Part shown: positions 1 to 6,558 of the stretch, in pieces | How the letters are laid out: each line of letters opens with the position of its first letter | Numbering within the stretch: position 1 is the first letter of the stretch | Origin: Chthoniobacterales bacterium | GTDB lineage: Bacteria; Verrucomicrobiota; Verrucomicrobiia; Chthoniobacterales; UBA10450 | Direction of reading: 5' to 3' | Assembly (NCBI GenBank): GCA_013695905.1 | Contig: JACCZQ010000279.1 | Location: 1 to 6,612, forward strand | DNA: 6,612 bases | Program-made: the position numbers and the translations under genes | The notes under the pieces: model-generated | The model's input: the letters and a program-made list of their open reading frames with translations, nothing else | Databases searched by the model: none | Told to the model about the DNA's origin: nothing

Positions 1-88
1 CGACGAGTAACCGGAGAGTTTATGCCCACGACACGTTATCCCGAGGCTGGGCCGCTGCCGGCGGGCACGGTGATGACGATCGCCGTGG

Positions 89-358
89 GAGCCTGTTGAG
101 ATACTGGGATGGGCCGCGCGAGAGCTCTGGGGGGCGGGTGCCAAGGCGCGAGCGACGACCATACCCGCAGTGGTCTGTGAGGAGCGAGCAACGCCGGCAG
201 GCGCCCCAAAGCGCTCTCGCCCGCAGGGTTGCGCTGCTTTTTGGCTCGGACGGCGTTGCTCCGCAGTCACAGATCGCAGCGGATCTGCTCCTTCGTCGCG
301 CCTTGACCAAACCGAAAATCAGCAGCAACGCGGCCCATCCCAGTATTTCAAAAGGCTC
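89..358. repeat. Long imperfect palindrome, probable interspersed or MITE-like element
   Basis: The two halves are reverse complements of each other around a centre between 223 and 224, without needing gaps. By hand count 84 of 135 opposed positions match. The outermost 30 positions (89-118 against 329-358) match at 28, including an 18-nt perfect block, 101-118 against 329-346 (starting atactgggat). Further matching blocks lie at 142-151/296-305, 174-180/267-273 and 186-196/251-261, all with the same centre. Positions 119-141 and the innermost ~25 bp are diverged. This geometry, well-kept ends with a degenerate interior, fits a non-autonomous terminal-inverted-repeat element or a large extragenic palindrome. 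I see no transposase and no obvious target-site duplication. Open frames in it on both strands are arginine- and serine-rich and not protein-like. Its left end overlaps a short open frame entering from the window edge (1-99). Confidence 0.75.
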
Positions 359-512
359 TTAGCTGCAGGGGGAGCAGTTCTGGCGCTCAATGGCGGGCTG
401 AAGTGCGCGTCCAATCCGAAGCGGGCCACACGAATGCGACAAAACGGTCGGCTTTCAAATCGGGGCTCGAATCGGAATGGCTTCGCAAATTAAATCCCGT
501 CTGCTTCGCCAT

Positions 513-535
513 GCTATACGTGACTCACGTATAGC
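513..535. repeat. Perfect 11-bp inverted repeat with 1-nt centre, just past the toxin gene
   Basis: The arm gctatacgtga (513-523) is followed by c524 and its exact reverse complement tcacgtatagc (525-535). As RNA it could form an 8-bp stem with a 7-nt loop. It begins 3 bp beyond the original stop codon of the toxin (539-541), so in that orientation it sits in the immediate 3' untranslated region. No T-run follows on the minus strand, so it is not a canonical intrinsic terminator. It could be an attenuating hairpin, a protein binding site or an mRNA-stabilising structure. Confidence 0.6.
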
Positions 536-538
536 TCT

Positions 539-801
539 TCATCGGCCTGAAATGATCCGCTCGTATTCATCGTGCGGACCTATCCAGAACCAATAGACGT
601 GTCGCCGCGTAAGTCTGCGAGTGCACGATAGCCGGTCGCCCCAACGCGAATCGACCCAACTCGGCCAACCTTCTTGAAATAAAGAGGCGGCAACCGCGGA
701 TTCCTGACCCACAGTCCGTACGTTCTGCGCGCTTCGCGCCGGACCGGCTCAGGAAGCCGCTCATAGGCTTCCCAAAATCTACGGTTTGTTGATGACTTCA
801 T
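539..801 (-). pseudogene. RelE/ParE-family type II toxin, frameshifted near its C-terminus
   Basis: The product would be an mRNA-interferase-like or ParE-like small toxin neutralised by the upstream gene. The start is ATG at 801. The first 68 residues fit a common ~85-residue RelE/ParE-family toxin: FW near residue 9, LPEPV at 16-20, YGLWVRNP at 28-35, LYFKKVG at 40-46, SIRVG at 50-54 and YRAL at 58-61. In that frame translation ends at once with SIGSG and a stop. One frame over, from 595 to 539, the DNA encodes YWFWIGPHDEYERIISGR and a stop, which is the expected family C-terminus. Two bases (596-597) remain between the frames, so one base is missing. With it restored the protein would be 87 residues, the usual length. 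The start lies inside the antitoxin gene (23-nt overlap), implying translational coupling. The family assignment is firm. Whether the lesion is real decay or a sequencing indel cannot be decided here. Lost residues include the conserved WFWIG strand. Confidence 0.78.
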
Positions 802-1011
802 GCAGCGGTTTCACGCGTCCCGCCGCTATATCTTCATCCAGATCCGCAAGAAGATGGTCGAGCTTACCGGAAGTCGAATCTCGCGCGACCTGCCGCTCCC
901 ATTCGTCGAGTCGTGCTGATTCATCCGTCATTAGACGATCCCAGAATTCCTTCTGCTCATCTGGCGAGAGACGGCTGACCTGCTGCAGGATGCTTTCGAC
1001 TGCGCGCTCAT
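779..1011 (-). pseudogene. Type II antitoxin partner of the RelE/ParE toxin, start region frameshifted
   Basis: The frame ending at the TAG at 779-781 encodes VESILQQVSRLSPDEQKEFW, then later LDEWERQVARD, SGKLDHLLADL and AGRVKPL. This matches the small acidic antitoxins that accompany this toxin type, with features such as DEWxRQ, GKLD and a GRxxPL tail. This frame has no ATG, GTG or TTG upstream of VESIL before a stop at 1049-1051. A suitable ATG at 1009-1011 (MSA) lies one base out of frame, and adding one base after the third codon would join it to VESIL and give 77 residues. An internal in-frame ATG at 929-931 would yield only a 50-residue C-terminal piece. It precedes and overlaps the toxin by 23 nt, the normal antitoxin-first order. 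No strong Shine-Dalgarno is visible before 1011. Use of a non-canonical start such as ATC or CTG in VESIL is a weaker alternative to a lesion. Confidence 0.68.
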
Positions 1012-1057
1012 ATAAACATTCTGCGGAAAATGAACGATGACGGCAAGTTTACGGTTT

Positions 1058-1071
1058 CCGTCCGCGGACGG
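1058..1071. promoter_or_regulatory. 14-bp perfect palindrome upstream of the antitoxin, possible operator
   Basis: ccgtccgcggacgg reads the same on both strands. It lies about 46 bp before the proposed antitoxin ATG at 1009-1011. Type II toxin-antitoxin complexes usually repress their own promoter by binding palindromes there, so the position is suggestive. GC-rich self-complementary 14-mers can also arise by chance in DNA of this composition. I see no convincing -35/-10 pair. Confidence 0.3.
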
Positions 1072-1149
1072 TGGGCCCGGCTTTCGTCCGACTACGATCG
1101 AAACAAGCTGCACTTGCCGGCGGTCAACCAAGCCGCGATTTAGCCTGCA

Positions 1150-1665
1150 TTACCTCAATGTGATCGATCCGGTAAGGTCGAGCGTGAATCGTCCGGTCCA
1201 GATGTTCCCCCGCCCGATCGACACGGCCTGACCAGTAGCGCCGGCGAAGCGGCCGGTGCCGCCGGTGATGTTCAGGTCGGCAATGAATTGCACTTCGCCA
1301 TCCGGCGAGATCGGCAGTGTGGACGAGCGAAAGGTGTATGCGCCGATGATCTGGTCACCGTTCTGCGCTTTGATCACGCCGATCCAGTCCGGCTGCGCGA
1401 TGACCAGCTGCGTCCCCTGGGAGGCGAAACTGACCTCGCGCACCGTCCACTCGGCCGTCACGCGGCCAAGGTGCGAGATGGTCCCGGTGGCGACGTTGTT
1501 CTGTCGAAACACGGGGGGCTGGAGCGAAATGGGCGTTACCGTCGCCTGACCGGAGAACGTGCCGTTGATCGATTTTGTTCCCTTCGCCTGCGACAGGGCG
1601 GCCGTGCCGAGAAACACTGCGAATACCGCCACACAAATGCCTGATCGAGTCCAAATCTGTTTCAT
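1150..1665 (-). CDS. Secreted hypothetical protein with signal peptide
   Basis: The 171-residue protein begins with a typical Sec signal peptide: basic start (K2, R7), hydrophobic core from about residue 9 to 24, and a likely cleavage after SQA at 25-27. The mature ~144 residues are rich in T, G, S, I and V with alternating polar and hydrophobic positions, suggesting an all-beta fold. The segment GGTGRFAGATG (135-145) resembles a glycine-rich turn seen in bacterial exported beta-barrel proteins of the allene-oxide-cyclase-like or dirigent-like type. I offer that as a fold suggestion only. There is no cysteine after the signal peptide, no transmembrane segment and no recognisable catalytic motif. 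The ATG at 1663-1665 is supported by a GGAGG with 7-nt spacing. It is probably transcribed alone, being 328 bp from the upstream gene. Function is unknown. The protein presumably acts in the periplasm or outside the cell. Confidence 0.8.
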   Translation of the reverse strand: MKQIWTRSGICVAVFAVFLGTAALSQAKGTKSINGTFSGQATVTPISLQPPVFRQNNVATGTISHLGRVTAEWTVREVSFASQGTQLVIAQPDWIGVIKAQNGDQIIGAYTFRSSTLPISPDGEVQFIADLNITGGTGRFAGATGQAVSIGRGNIWTGRFTLDLTGSITLR

Positions 1666-1993
1666 AATATTGCCTCCGCGTTACGCGACGACCGGGCTGG
1701 TTCTTCGCCGCCGCCTTTATCGGGGTCGAGTTTGCCAGAACTGGCGCGGTGAAGGCAAGGCGCGAATGGCGACGAACTGCCAGCACTAGCCCGCACCGGG
1801 ATGGCTTTTGTCTGGGGCCCGAGTGTCAGACGAGTCCAGCGCCGCGCTCGCGTCGTTGAACGTCACCCATTAGCCGCTCGGCTCTCGTGTGACGCTTTCG
1901 GTAGATGAAGCGGACCTCGCCAGCCAAGATTCCCCGGTCAAAAGATCACGCCTGCGAATTCGCCGAGCGGTTCACGCTTCCCTGAAGCCTGCC
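1666..1993. other. Intergenic region without a supported gene
   Basis: These 328 bp separate two minus-strand genes. They must hold the promoter of the secreted-protein gene and the 3' end of the dehalogenase transcript. I could not identify a convincing -35/-10 pair, a terminator with a T-run or an RNA gene. The only small symmetry seen is agccgctcggct near 1877, too short to call. Frames that pass through here are out-of-phase extensions of neighbouring genes. Confidence 0.5.
1673..1677 (-). promoter_or_regulatory. Shine-Dalgarno site for the secreted protein
   Basis: The minus strand reads GGAGG here, 7 nt before the ATG at 1663-1665. It is the clearest ribosome binding site in the window and fixes this start, which also coincides with the signal peptide. 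Confidence 0.75.
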
Positions 1994-2674
1994 TTAGCCG
2001 GGAAGCGCGAGCAGCGCGCGGGCTGCCTCGGGTAGCGTGTGTGCGGTAAAATCGGGCGGTGACATCGCGGAGGAGCCGCGCGGTTGTTTGCGGGCAATGT
2101 AAGCGGTCGTTAGGCCGGCCTTGGCGGCGCCGTCGATGTCCCAGTCGTGCGCGGCGACGAGCGCGAGGTCGGCCGGGGCAACGCCGAGCTGTTTCGCGGC
2201 GTGGAGATAGACGGCGGCGGCGGGTTTCCACTGCTTCACTTCTTCGATGGAGATGAATTTCTCGATCGCGTCTTCGAGTCCGGCGCCGACAAACATCTTC
2301 CTTGTCGTGGCAGCGCTGCCATTGGTGAGGGCGGCGACGCGAATGCCGGCATCGCGCAGAAGTTGGATGCCTTCTTTGACATCGGGATGAATGGGGAGAG
2401 TAGCGAAGCTCTTGATCACGCCTTCCATTTTCTCCGCGTTCGGCTCGATCTTGTTTTCGGCCAAGAGCGACGCGAGCGCGCCGGTCGCAATTTCGGCGAA
2501 ACCTTTGTAGGTGCCGGTGACCTGCAGCGCGAAGGCGTCGCGCAGGACGCGCGGAAACCAAATCTTCAAGGAGCCGGCGGGGAGTCCGAGTTCGCTCAAT
2601 TTTTCGTCCAGCGAATCGATGGCAAAACAGGTTTCGATGACGTCGAGGATGACGGCCTGTGGTTTGTGTCGCAT
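1994..2674 (-). CDS. Haloacid dehalogenase type II family hydrolase (HAD superfamily)
   Basis: This 226-residue protein has the length and motif order of (S)-2-haloacid dehalogenase type II enzymes, which replace a halide on a short 2-haloacid by hydroxide through an aspartyl ester. Motif I is LDVIETCF with nucleophile D11 and T15. A cap region follows with WFPRVLRDAFAL (R42 matches the substrate-binding Arg). Motif II is LTNGS (116-120), motif III is K150 in QWKP followed by Y156, and motif IV is VAAHDWDIDGA with D179. Two positions that in the L-DEX enzyme are Ser175 and Asn177 appear here as A174 and H176, and motif I has Ile where Asn is usual, so the substrate may not be a haloacid. No signal peptide is present, so it is probably cytosolic. 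ATG 2672-2674 was chosen because AGGA lies 8 nt upstream. An upstream in-frame ATG (2708-2710) has no such site and would add only MHGPTPSGRTQT. It is divergent from the rhomboid gene. Confidence 0.9.
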   Translation of the reverse strand: MRHKPQAVILDVIETCFAIDSLDEKLSELGLPAGSLKIWFPRVLRDAFALQVTGTYKGFAEIATGALASLLAENKIEPNAEKMEGVIKSFATLPIHPDVKEGIQLLRDAGIRVAALTNGSAATTRKMFVGAGLEDAIEKFISIEEVKQWKPAAAVYLHAAKQLGVAPADLALVAAHDWDIDGAAKAGLTTAYIARKQPRGSSAMSPPDFTAHTLPEAARALLALPG

Positions 2675-2933
2675 AGTTTGTGTCCTGCCCGAAGGGGTCG
2701 GTCCGTGCATATGTGCAGAGCGACGTGATTTCAGAGGGTAGCCTAGGCACGGCAATTCACGAGCGAGCCGGGAGAATTCACCCGCAACCGTGCAAAAAAG
2801 GTGGGACCTGAGCCAGACCGTGGATTTGTGGTCGCGGGACGCAGGAATCTGCCGCCGCTGTTGATCGTAGCTTCTGCCAGACGCGAGCATTTCAGAATCG
2901 ACAACGAAAAGCCGCTGCGATACTCTCGGTCTC

Positions 2934-3746
2934 ATGCGCTTGTCCGGGCGGAGACCAACGTCGTTTACCCGACCCTGGACGGAACGGCAGCGGCTCGTTC
3001 TTCTCACGCTCATCGGCGTGAATGTCGCCGTCTTCGTGGCGCAGCTGTTCCTCGAGGCTTACGAAAATGGCATCGTGCGCGAGTTCTTCGCGCTCAGCGA
3101 GGTGGGGCTGCACCACGCTTACGGCTGGCAGTTTTTCACCGCCATGTTCCTGCACCAGAGCCCATGGCATCTGCTCGGCAACACCATCGTGCTCTACCTG
3201 CTCGGGCGCGATGTCGAGTCGATCGTCGGGCAGCGGCATTTCCTGTTCCTCTTCGTCGGCGGCGCTGCGGCCGGTGAACTGGGACACCTGTTCCTGATGC
3301 CGCCCGCGACGGTGCTCTACGGCGCCTCGGGCGGTGTGGCCGCAATCCTGATGGCTTACGCCACCATCCTGCCGGAGATGGAGCTCGCCTACGCGCTGCG
3401 GCTGAAGGCGAAGCATCTCGCCATCGGGACGGTGGTGCTCGGCATCGGCCTCATGATTTTCGATCGCCATGGGGCGGTGAGTCACAGCGCGTTTCTCGGC
3501 GGTTGCGCCGCGGGCTGGCTCTATGCGCACCTGCTCGGCTTCGGCCGGCCATCGCTCGTGCAGCGGAAACTGCACCGGCGGAAAGCGACCGCCGAGCGCC
3601 ACCGGCAGATGAATGCGGAGCAATTCATCGCGGAGGAGGTCGATCCGCTCCTCGAAAAGATCTCGCGCGAAGGGCTCCGGAGCCTGACGCGGAAGGAACG
3701 CCGCACCCTCGCGCAGGCGCGCGAAAAACTGACGGAGCAAGCCTGA
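2934..3746 (+). CDS. Rhomboid family intramembrane serine protease
   Basis: This 270-residue polytopic membrane protein cleaves transmembrane segments of other proteins within the lipid bilayer. The catalytic Ser is S132 in YGASGG (129-134) and its His partner is H184 in VSHSAFLGG. The oxyanion-side motif is FLHQSPWHLLGN with H79 and N83. Hydrophobic segments run at roughly 21-41, 66-73 leading into 79-96, 102-122, 128-147, 161-176 and 184-203, consistent with the six-helix rhomboid core. Residues 205-270 are highly charged and predicted cytosolic. They end in EEVDPLLEKISREGLRSL followed by RKERRTL, a short helical tail found on a subset of bacterial rhomboids (resembling DUF6576). The substrate is unknown. 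No Shine-Dalgarno precedes the ATG, and the first hydrophobic helix begins about 20 residues in, so the start is reasonable but not proven. glnE follows after 37 bp on the same strand, so the two are probably co-transcribed. Confidence 0.95.
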   Translation: MRLSGRRPTSFTRPWTERQRLVLLTLIGVNVAVFVAQLFLEAYENGIVREFFALSEVGLHHAYGWQFFTAMFLHQSPWHLLGNTIVLYLLGRDVESIVGQRHFLFLFVGGAAAGELGHLFLMPPATVLYGASGGVAAILMAYATILPEMELAYALRLKAKHLAIGTVVLGIGLMIFDRHGAVSHSAFLGGCAAGWLYAHLLGFGRPSLVQRKLHRRKATAERHRQMNAEQFIAEEVDPLLEKISREGLRSLTRKERRTLAQAREKLTEQA

Positions 3747-3783
3747 AACGCCGCGCAAGCTCTGCGCTTGTGCTGCGACTCTG

Positions 3784-6507
3784 ATGGCTGTCTGGATCCG
3801 GCAACTCGCGGCCGACACGCTGCAGCCGCGCCAGGTGGAGCGGATGCTCCTGCGCATGGCCGAGAAATGGCCGGCGGATCAGCGCGTGCTGCGCCAGGTG
3901 GTGGAAGAGTTCCCGCTCGGCCCGGGACCGCTCCTGCATCTGCTCTCGGTTTCCAGCATTTGCGCCACGCGGCTGGAGCGCGATCCGCAGACGCTCCTCT
4001 GGCTGCAACACCCCGACGTCTGCGACAGTCAGCGCGGCCACGGACGGATGATGGCCGACCTGCGGCGGTTCACCAGCGGGCCGCTGGCCGCGGAGAACTT
4101 CCGTGCACTGCGCGAGTGGAAAGGCCGCGAGATGCTGCGGATCGCGTTGCGCGAAGTGGCGGAGGTCGCACCGCTGGAAGAAACCACCGCCGAGCTGTCG
4201 CAGCTGGCGGAAATCTGCGTGCAGCAGGTGCTGAAACATTGGGACGCAGAACTGCGCGCGCGGTTCGGCTCGCCGCAGGCGGAGCTGGCCGTGCTCGGCC
4301 TCGGGAAACTCGGTGGCCGTGAGCTGAACCACAGCTCCGACATCGACGTCATTTTCCTCTACACCGAGGAGGGGCAGCTCAACGCCCGGCTCAGTCATCA
4401 CGAATTCTTTAACCGCCTCGTCACTAAAGTGGCGGAGACATTCTCCGCGAACGACGCCGCCGGATCTCTTTTCCGGATCGACCTGCGGCTGCGGCCGGAA
4501 GGCACCGCCGGACCGATGGCGCGGTCGCTTGAGAGCATGGAGAATTACTACTCCGGCTACGGCGAAACCTGGGAGCGCCTCGCGTTGAGCAAAGCGCGGT
4601 CGATCGCCGGCGACCAGGAGCTGGCCTACGATTTCCTGCGGCAGCATCAGCCGTTCATCTACCCGAAGAGCCCTACGCCGGAGCTGCTCGATGAGATCGC
4701 CGCGATCAAACGCCGGATCGAGCGCGACATCGTCGGCCACGAAAATCTCGACCGGAATGTGAAGCTCGGCACGGGCGGCATCCGCGAGATCGAGTTCGTC
4801 GTGCAGGCGCTGCAATTGCTGCATGGCGCGCGCCAGCCGTTCCTGCAGGAGACGAGCACGCTGAAGGTCCTGCCAGGCTTGGCAGAGCTGGAGCTGCTGC
4901 CGCGTGAGGAAGCGATCGGGCTGGAGAAGGCCTACCGCTTTCTGCGGCGCGTGGAGCACCGGCTGCAAATCGAGTCGGAACAGCAAACGCACACCGTCCC
5001 GCAGGATCGGGAAGCCGCCAGCCTGCTCGCGCGGAGCCTCGGGTTCGCCGAGACCCCTGCGCTCATGAAAGCGCTGCGCGGACACATGCAGGAGGTGCGG
5101 ACGGTGTTCGCGCGCATCATCTCGGCCCAGCCGCACGACCAGCCGCTGGCGAGCGCGAACCTCGACATGTTTCGCGATCAGGCGCAGGCGATGAAGACAC
5201 TCACAGAGCTGGCGCAGGGCCGCGTCGGCGCGCACATGGCGCCGCGCACCCGGCAAATTTTCCGCAACCTGCGCCCGATGCTGCTCGAGGTCCTCGCGCA
5301 ATGCGCTGATCCCGATGCGACGCTGACGCAGCTTGTCCGCTTCGTGGAAGCATATGGGCTGCGCAGCGCGCTCTTCGAATTACTAGCCGCCAACCCGCGG
5401 CTGCTCGAGCTGCTGGTAAAGACGTTCGACGCCAGCCGCTACGCCGCCGATGTGCTGATCCGGCGACCGCAGCTGCTCGAGGAAGTCACCCGCGCGGGAG
5501 CGCTCGATCGCGGCGTGTCCGTTTCCCAGCACCTCGCCGCCCTGCGTGCGACTGCGGCAACGCGACAGAACTTCGAGCCTGTCCGCCATTACCGACAGGC
5601 GCAGACGCTCCGGATTCTCCTGCGCGATGTGCTCGGCCTTGCCGACGTGCAGGCACTCACCGCCGAACACTCTGCACTCGCCGAAGCATGCCTGATCTTC
5701 GTGCAGAATCTCGTCGCGCCAGAGGGTGATCTCACGATCATCGCGCTGGGAAAATTTGGCGGTGGCGAGCTGAGCTACGGTGCGGATCTCGACGTCACAT
5801 TCGTAGGGGAGAACACCCGCGCCGCGCAGGAATTGCTCGTCGAGATGGGCAAGGCAACCGCGGAAGGAACGATCGCGGCCGTCGATCCGCGCCTGAGGCC
5901 GGATGGCGAGAAAGGAACGCTCACCTGCTCGCTCGCGACCTTCGAGAGCTACTACGCGACCCGCGCGCAACTCTGGGAGGTGCAGGCACTCACGCGCGCG
6001 CGCGCCGTTTGCGGAAAAGAGGGGGCGGCGTTCATCGAGCTGGCGCAACGCACCTGGCGCGCGATCGGTCAGCGCGAAAATTTATTCGCCCAGATCGATG
6101 CGATGCGGGAGCGAATTCGCCGCGATCGCGGAACGGGTGTGGATATTCTCGATTACAAAACCGGGCTCGGCGGAATGGTCGAAGCCGAGTTCCTGGTGCA
6201 GGCGGTACAGATGCGCGCCGGAATCTGGAACCCGCACTTCCACGGCGCGCTGCAGGAGCTGGTGCAGCATGGAGTGGTCTCCGCAGAACGGGGAGAGGCG
6301 CTCCGCACAAGTTATGATTTTCTGCGGCGGTGTGAATCGGTACTGCGCCGGATGGAGAACAAAGGCGTCGCTGCGTTGCCGCGCGACGAAGCTCAACAAC
6401 GGAAGCTCGCGCAGCGCCTCGGCTTCGCCAGCCTGGAAGAGTTCGGCACCCGCTATCGCGAAGCACGCGAGGCGATCCACGTTGTCTACGTGCGTTACCT
6501 GGAGTGA
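3784..6507 (+). CDS. glnE: Bifunctional glutamine synthetase adenylyltransferase/adenylyl-removing enzyme GlnE
   Basis: GlnE adds AMP to, and removes it from, a tyrosine on glutamine synthetase, so that nitrogen and PII status set the enzyme's activity in the cytosol. The 907-residue length is close to the 946 of E. coli. Two nucleotidyltransferase domains are visible. The N-terminal one, in E. coli the deadenylylating half, has GLGKLGGRELN (172-182) with D186/D188 in SSDID and D233 in RIDLRLRPEG, then KLGTGGIREIEFVVQ. The C-terminal one, in E. coli the adenylylating half, has ALGKFGGGELSYG (654-666) with D668/D670 and D701 in VDPRLRPDG, then LGGMVEAEFLVQ. Both sets of metal-binding aspartates are intact, so both activities are expected. 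Helical linkers lie between the domains and at the C-terminus. ATG 3784 is the only ATG near the start of homology. It lacks a Shine-Dalgarno, perhaps relying on the upstream rhomboid gene. No glnA or glnB is in the window. Confidence 0.97.
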   Translation: MAVWIRQLAADTLQPRQVERMLLRMAEKWPADQRVLRQVVEEFPLGPGPLLHLLSVSSICATRLERDPQTLLWLQHPDVCDSQRGHGRMMADLRRFTSGPLAAENFRALREWKGREMLRIALREVAEVAPLEETTAELSQLAEICVQQVLKHWDAELRARFGSPQAELAVLGLGKLGGRELNHSSDIDVIFLYTEEGQLNARLSHHEFFNRLVTKVAETFSANDAAGSLFRIDLRLRPEGTAGPMARSLESMENYYSGYGETWERLALSKARSIAGDQELAYDFLRQHQPFIYPKSPTPELLDEIAAIKRRIERDIVGHENLDRNVKLGTGGIREIEFVVQALQLLHGARQPFLQETSTLKVLPGLAELELLPREEAIGLEKAYRFLRRVEHRLQIESEQQTHTVPQDREAASLLARSLGFAETPALMKALRGHMQEVRTVFARIISAQPHDQPLASANLDMFRDQAQAMKTLTELAQGRVGAHMAPRTRQIFRNLRPMLLEVLAQCADPDATLTQLVRFVEAYGLRSALFELLAANPRLLELLVKTFDASRYAADVLIRRPQLLEEVTRAGALDRGVSVSQHLAALRATAATRQNFEPVRHYRQAQTLRILLRDVLGLADVQALTAEHSALAEACLIFVQNLVAPEGDLTIIALGKFGGGELSYGADLDVTFVGENTRAAQELLVEMGKATAEGTIAAVDPRLRPDGEKGTLTCSLATFESYYATRAQLWEVQALTRARAVCGKEGAAFIELAQRTWRAIGQRENLFAQIDAMRERIRRDRGTGVDILDYKTGLGGMVEAEFLVQAVQMRAGIWNPHFHGALQELVQHGVVSAERGEALRTSYDFLRRCESVLRRMENKGVAALPRDEAQQRKLAQRLGFASLEEFGTRYREAREAIHVVYVRYLE

Positions 6508-6558
6508 TGCTGCCGACACCGTTGCGGCATACCCGTACCCATCGTCGAGATTGCCAAA

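Noticed and set aside
20..362. Open frames on both strands across the palindrome (20-328 minus, 96-362 plus)
   Set aside because: They are arginine/serine-rich and follow directly from an open, GC-rich palindrome. No domain is visible and the DNA symmetry explains them better.
387..512. Minus-strand 41-residue open frame starting MAKQTGFNLRSH
   Set aside because: It has no ribosome binding site and no recognisable motif, it lies in non-coding sequence, and its length is expected by chance.
590..603. Programmed ribosomal frameshifting in the toxin
   Set aside because: No slippery heptamer or downstream pseudoknot is apparent at the frame change, and such control is not known for this toxin family. 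Indel or decay is simpler.
2700..2716. Near-palindrome around tgcatatgtgca between the divergent genes
   Set aside because: It has a mismatch in a six-base half-site, with nothing else to support an operator.
1994..3013. Longer version of the dehalogenase starting at 3013
   Set aside because: The extra 113 residues run through the divergent promoter region and into the rhomboid gene. Family homology begins at 2674, where a ribosome binding site also sits.
3625..5301. 558-codon minus-strand open frame opposite the rhomboid and glnE genes
   Set aside because: It is antisense to glnE, whose motifs are unmistakable. The composition (R, Q, H and L rich) is typical of a mirror frame in GC-rich coding DNA.
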